Source: Meghimatium bilineatum | Lineage: Eukaryota > Mollusca > Gastropoda > Stylommatophora > Philomycidae | Reading direction: 5' to 3' | DNA: 64,000 nt | Assembly (NCBI GenBank): GCA_034231615.1 | Contig: CM067314.1 | Location: 10,941,890-11,005,889 of the forward strand | Shown here: piece by piece, positions 60,385 to 64,000 of the stretch | Numbering within the stretch: position 1 is the first letter of the stretch | Layout: every line of letters begins with the position of its first letter | Position numbers and translations under genes: made by a program | Notes under the pieces: model-generated | The model's database searches: none | What the model saw: the letters and a program-made list of their open reading frames with translations, nothing else | Told to the model about the DNA's origin: nothing

Positions 60385-60790
60385 AAGATCAAAACGTAAA
60401 TGCAACCATAAATAACACATAACAATAAATATGTTGCTATTTACATTGACTTCGTTTCGGAATGGTTTCGTTTGTAATTTCTCAAGTTATAAATTGTTAC
60501 TAATAAGTTATTTAACTTTTGGGAGCTGTCCATAAATTACGTCAACAATTAAGGGGAGGGGTTTACCTAATCATGTCTCCCTAAGGGCAATTAAATCCTC
60601 CTTAGATTGAAAACCCCAGAAATTGTGAGCAATTAGCCCTTACTTCCTATGTACAGCATAGTGGTTTGTCTGAGTTTTCATACCTAGGAGACTTCAGCTT
60701 TCGGCTTAGTGCAATCTCTATTAGAGCCATCTACTCAGAGGGGGTCTATAATTGTATATATGACATGCTACAAAGCTTCCATAAAAGAGC
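60385..60790. other. No recognisable feature
   Basis: Nothing assigned; no coding pattern. Confidence 0.4.
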
Positions 60791-60794
60791 CTCA

Positions 60795-60890
60795 ATATAA
60801 TGGCATGTCATTTACTAAGGTTTTCTGTTGCATGGGTGGTTTGTCTACTGAGCCACTGGTGAGACCCACGTATCCTCCTTAGATAAAATT
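60795..60890 (+). repeat. Short dispersed element D1
   Basis: ATGGCATGTCATTTACTAAG, GTTTTCTGTTGCATGGGTGG, TTTGTCTACTGAGCCACTGG, TGAGACCCACG. Third copy of D1. Confidence 0.75.
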
Positions 60891-60929
60891 GCCTGCCACA
60901 TGTGTAACATGTATGATCAGGATGTTCGT

Positions 60930-61000
60930 CACTGAGGCACAGTGGTACAGACCGCTTATGTGAAGGCCAAGAAACAGAGTTCGAAACCTACCTCAGTCAA
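60930..61000 (+). repeat. tRNA-like SINE head
   Basis: CACTGAGGCACAGTGGTACA (A-box-like) and ACAGAGTTCGAAACCTACCT (B box GTTCGAAAC) at tRNA spacing. No body shared with S1. Confidence 0.5.
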
Positions 61001-61004
61001 CTTT

Positions 61005-62040
61005 GCATCCGGATAGTTCAGAATGTGATTAGCGCAAATCAACACAAAATATTTCGTTAACTTTTTTCTTGGACACAAGTATTTCAAACCGAATCTGCTT
61101 TCATAATTCAAAGTCCTGTCTATAGCAGACTGTCAAAATTGGTTGCTTACATTAATTATGTTTATATCTAAAAGTCTATAATATTGCGTGGGACACTTAA
61201 GAAAAACAATATTTCCTGTGAAGATGTTATCAGGGATACAAAACTAAGTTGACACACTCAAAATTGTAGGGATGGTTTCACAATAGCTGGAAATTCTACA
61301 CAGGAAATAGACAACTGAGAATGGTAACAATGAAAACTGCGTTGTTAAATGACTATTAACAGGTTAAATGATTCATCCTGGTTAACCATTACACCATTTA
61401 AGGTTTTCCATGACAAAAATATGATTACTGAATATTTCAAATGTGTTAGGTTCAGGTATGCTTAATATGTAAAATAAAAGTATAAACAATTGTATATTAA
61501 TTTTTCTACCGGCGTGGCTCCCTTTTTTTCTATAATGTGTTTTTTTGTTTAGTAAAATGTAACTCTTATTACGAAGTGCGCTTTTTTTTCAACCGCGGAC
61601 GTTAGTCCAAATTGGCGGTTTCAGAGAATTTTACGATCAAAATAGTAGGGGTCACGGTAATTCAGTTATACGATCTTCGGGAGTAAGGTCAGTTTGCCTG
61701 CACTTTAAGAATATGGGTGTTTTTTTTTTAATGGAAAGAAGTTTCTATTGACAAAAATCTGAATGCATACATAAACTAAAGTAATATCAATTCTGAATAT
61801 TTCATTTTAGTAAATTAAAGAAAGTAAAACAAAAACAAAAATTGACGTTGTAAAAAATGCATAAAACATTTTATTTGTATCTTTTTTTGGGAGGTTACAA
61901 ATTTAAATTCATCAAAAAAATTTATTAAATAAATAAATCTAAAAAAAATAAACAATATGATATTGGGTTAAAAGAAAATTTCAAAATTATCATAGGACAT
62001 AATTGACCACAAACGGCCACATCAGCCATGACCGTTTACG
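61005..62040. other. AT-rich, no recognisable feature
   Basis: No gene or repeat family assigned. Confidence 0.4.
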
Positions 62041-62042
62041 GC

Positions 62043-62184
62043 AGGCGTTCTCTACCTTGTGTTCGCGTGCGCATTGATGCTTTGTAAGAGCATGTGCTCG
62101 CCCTGAGCGAGTTAAAATATGTTCGCGAGCACTAACGATTACACGTGGGCTGTGCTAGTCATCTGAAAAGGTTGAGAACCCCTG
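62043..62184. mobile_element. hAT-like MITE
   Basis: Termini CAGGCGTTCTCTACCTTG and AAAAGGTTGAGAACCCCTG are inverted, of the CAGGGGTTCTCAACC type known for hAT elements. About 142 bp with CpG-rich interior (TTCGCGTGCGC, TTCGCGAGCAC). No matching 8 bp target duplication was seen, so its ends or age are uncertain. Confidence 0.6.
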
Positions 62185-62320
62185 GACTAAAATATATGAC
62201 CTTTTGACTAATGGGAAATCCAGCCTTCTAAAATGGCTCATTTGGCTATTCCGATGATTGTCATTGGCTGTCACGTAAAGCATAATCATAATGAAAAATT
62301 GGCTCAATTGATCAAATACA

Positions 62321-63312
62321 GAATCAAATAATCAACTCTGGAAGTCTGTCAACATACAGAATCAAATAACTATCCCTGAAAGTCTGTCAACATACAGAAT
62401 CAAATAGCTTCTTCTTCTTCTTCTTTCGTTCACTTGAAACATGTCTATATCTGTAATTCTGTCTCCTTAATAAAACTTACTGTCTTTTGTAGTTCATACA
62501 GTGTCCCATAGAGCTTTGATCCCAGTGTTGTTTCCTTTGGCCAATATGTCTGCCTCAGCGTTTCATGCTCATAACACGCTTGAAGTATATGTTTGGCACT
62601 CTGTGCTGCCTGTACACATGTACACATGTCCGTGTTGCCAATCTTGAACTTTGTATACATGTGACTGCGAAGTCAGTAGTGTCCTGTTCTGAGACGTAGA
62701 ATTATAACTTGTTCTGATCTGTTCATAATATGATAGTCATCTTGTGTTGGTGTTTGTGGCTTTCTAATTGACTTGATCATCTGTTTTTTCTGATGGTAGG
62801 TGATTGGTATATCTGGTTGGTCTTCGGCAGCACCTTTCTGTGCCAGTTGGTCTGTTTTTTAATTTCCTGGTATTCCACAGTGAGAGGGTATCCACTGCAT
62901 GGTTACCCTATACTGATAAGACAATTCGCTAAGTAGTTTTTTCAAGTTTGTTAGTTTTCCAGACTGGAGAGTTTGAGGCACTGACCTTGCATCTGTCAGG
63001 AATACCACAGGCTGTAGGCCAGAGTTGGAGTTCAGCAGTTTTTTTAGCTGCCACACTAATTGCCTGGATTTCTGCATCATAATTATTGCAGAATTTTCCT
63101 GTCGGTGTTCTGATTGTATCTCTAGGCTTGTGTGGATATTCTATATATACACCTGCACCTCCATTCCTCACAGCATTCTGTGCTGACCCATCTGTGTATA
63201 CTCATCAAATAGCTAACTCTGGAAGTCTGTCAACATACAGAATCAAATAACTAGCCCTGGAAGTCTGTCAACATACAGAATCAAATAACTACCTCTGGAA
63301 GTCTGTCCAAAT
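62321..63312. repeat. Minisatellite, 38 bp, split by a LINE
   Basis: Units GAATCAAATAACT...GGAAGTCTGTCAACATACA lie at 62321, 62359, 62397 (interrupted), then resume at 63204, 63239 and 63277. The interruption is the LINE at 62410-63203. Confidence 0.93.
62410..63203 (-). mobile_element. Jockey-like LINE 3' part (RNase H), with target duplication
   Basis: The minus strand encodes YTDGSAQNAVRNGGAGVYIE (RNase H Asp), [20 protein letters not shown] (Glu), [16 protein letters not shown] (Asp), [75 protein letters not shown] and [12 protein letters not shown], stop. One frameshift and two stops occur. Its 3' end is GTTTCAAGTGAACG then GAA triplets. ATCAAATAGCT (62399-62409 and 63204-63214) flanks it as an 11 bp duplication. 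5'-truncated within RNase H. Confidence 0.93.
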
Positions 63313-63354
63313 GTATGTATGTCCTTTTGTGTCTTTCATGCGGTCATTTAGCAA

Positions 63355-63625
63355 TACTAAGAAGCAATCCGCTTCTTCGCGATTATTGCTAAGCCCGGGA
63401 GGCTTGTATAGAGAAAATGGCATGCATATTTTGCATTAACCCCCTCTCGGTTCCGTTGATGAAGTCCAAGGCAAAGGCAAAACGCCCGATACGCCCGGAA
63501 TAAAGTAGAACTGCAGGAGATGCCAGAGGATGGTTGAATGCGACCATCAACTGAATTAGGGTCCTCTCCCCGGATATTTAATGAGGGTTTACTCTCCTTA
63601 GCCTTGGACACTCTCGTGTTAACCT
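63355..63625. other. GC-richer block of unknown nature
   Basis: TTATTGCTAAGCCCGGGAGG, AAACGCCCGATACGCCCGGA and GGGTCCTCTCCCCGGATATT stand out from the AT-rich surroundings. A minus ORF of 84 codons lacks family resemblance. Possibly a SINE or LINE 5' piece; no second copy in the window. Confidence 0.35.
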
Positions 63626-63739
63626 GCTAGGTTCTGTTCAAATGCAGAATCAATATCTAAGACTGGAACTAACTTACTCTGGAAGTATGTCCAAATGAAG
63701 AAATAAATATTTGTAAAGTATCTAGATTTTCAGTATCTT

Positions 63740-64000
63740 ACAGGAAAGTGAGAAATGAGGCAACAGAGATGTGGTTCTATAGAAGAATGCTGAGAATATC
63801 ATGGACTGCTAGGAAAACTAATGTGGAGATGTTGAAAGAGTCAAACGCGAAACGGACCTTAATCAATAATATAAGAAAAAGACAATCTTCATTTTTTGGC
63901 CACTTCATGAGACAAGGAGGTTTGGAGAACATAGTCAAATAGGTAAGATTAAAAGCAACAAGGACAGAGGGCGACAACGTGAGAAAATATTAGACAGTTT
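63740..64000 (+). pseudogene. RTE-like LINE C-terminal region, runs off window
   Basis: ATEMWFYRRMLRISWTARKT, LIKESNAKRTLINNIRK-like residues, then RQSSFFGHFMRQGGLENIVK, stop, and in another frame [16 protein letters not shown] residues continuing past the end. Same family as 27500-28725, 47505-47715 and 54110-54331. One stop and at least one shift. Confidence 0.85.

Overview
This is a eukaryotic, intron- and repeat-rich, AT-rich window. It holds one recognisable cellular gene, ATIC, spread over about 39.5 kb of the minus strand (stop at 18552-18554, ATG at 58004-58006). Almost everything else is interspersed or tandem repeats. The repertoire suggests a lophotrochozoan, most likely a gastropod mollusc: Jockey-like LINEs with RNase H, RTE-like LINEs with triplet tails, tRNA-derived SINEs, TTAA-ended MITEs, piggyBac, Tc1 and hAT remnants, and many 30-42 bp minisatellites. 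The taxon is inferred from my knowledge of such families, not from a search.

ATIC encodes the bifunctional enzyme of the last two steps of IMP synthesis (AICAR transformylase / IMP cyclohydrolase). I could assemble 17 coding exons with matching phases and GT-AG borders. They give 570 residues from MSGEI to LRLFHH. One short phase-0 exon (about 20 residues, between 20607 and 25592) was not found. Exon 5 has a threefold tandem copy of its own 3' splice site, which leaves two further in-frame acceptors. The introns are packed with transposon debris.

Layout: 1-18.5 kb is the 3' flank of ATIC. It contains two minisatellites, Tc1 and piggyBac remnants, TTAA MITEs, a 0.6 kb foldback element, SINEs, the 5' half of a Jockey-like LINE, and a decayed ORF of an unidentified conserved transposon-type family (15.5-16.5 kb). 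18.5-58 kb is ATIC. Its introns hold LINE fragments of several families, a tandem array of a roughly 0.3-0.5 kb monomer carrying a near-invariant 72 bp hairpin core (39.7-44.7 kb), and a 1.75 kb inverted-repeat element with a 33 bp minisatellite at its centre (48.2-49.9 kb). 58-64 kb is the 5' flank. It contains a LINE with a long open reverse transcriptase frame (58.8-60.2 kb), and a 5'-truncated Jockey-like LINE inserted in a 38 bp minisatellite with an 11 bp target duplication (62.4-63.2 kb).

The commonest repeat, called R1 here, has roughly thirty copies. It looks like a SINE with a GAA-type tail. Its last 25 or so bases resemble the 3' end of the RNase H-bearing LINE, which suggests a parasite-partner pair. 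No prokaryotic features, CRISPR arrays, viral genes or intact RNA genes were seen.
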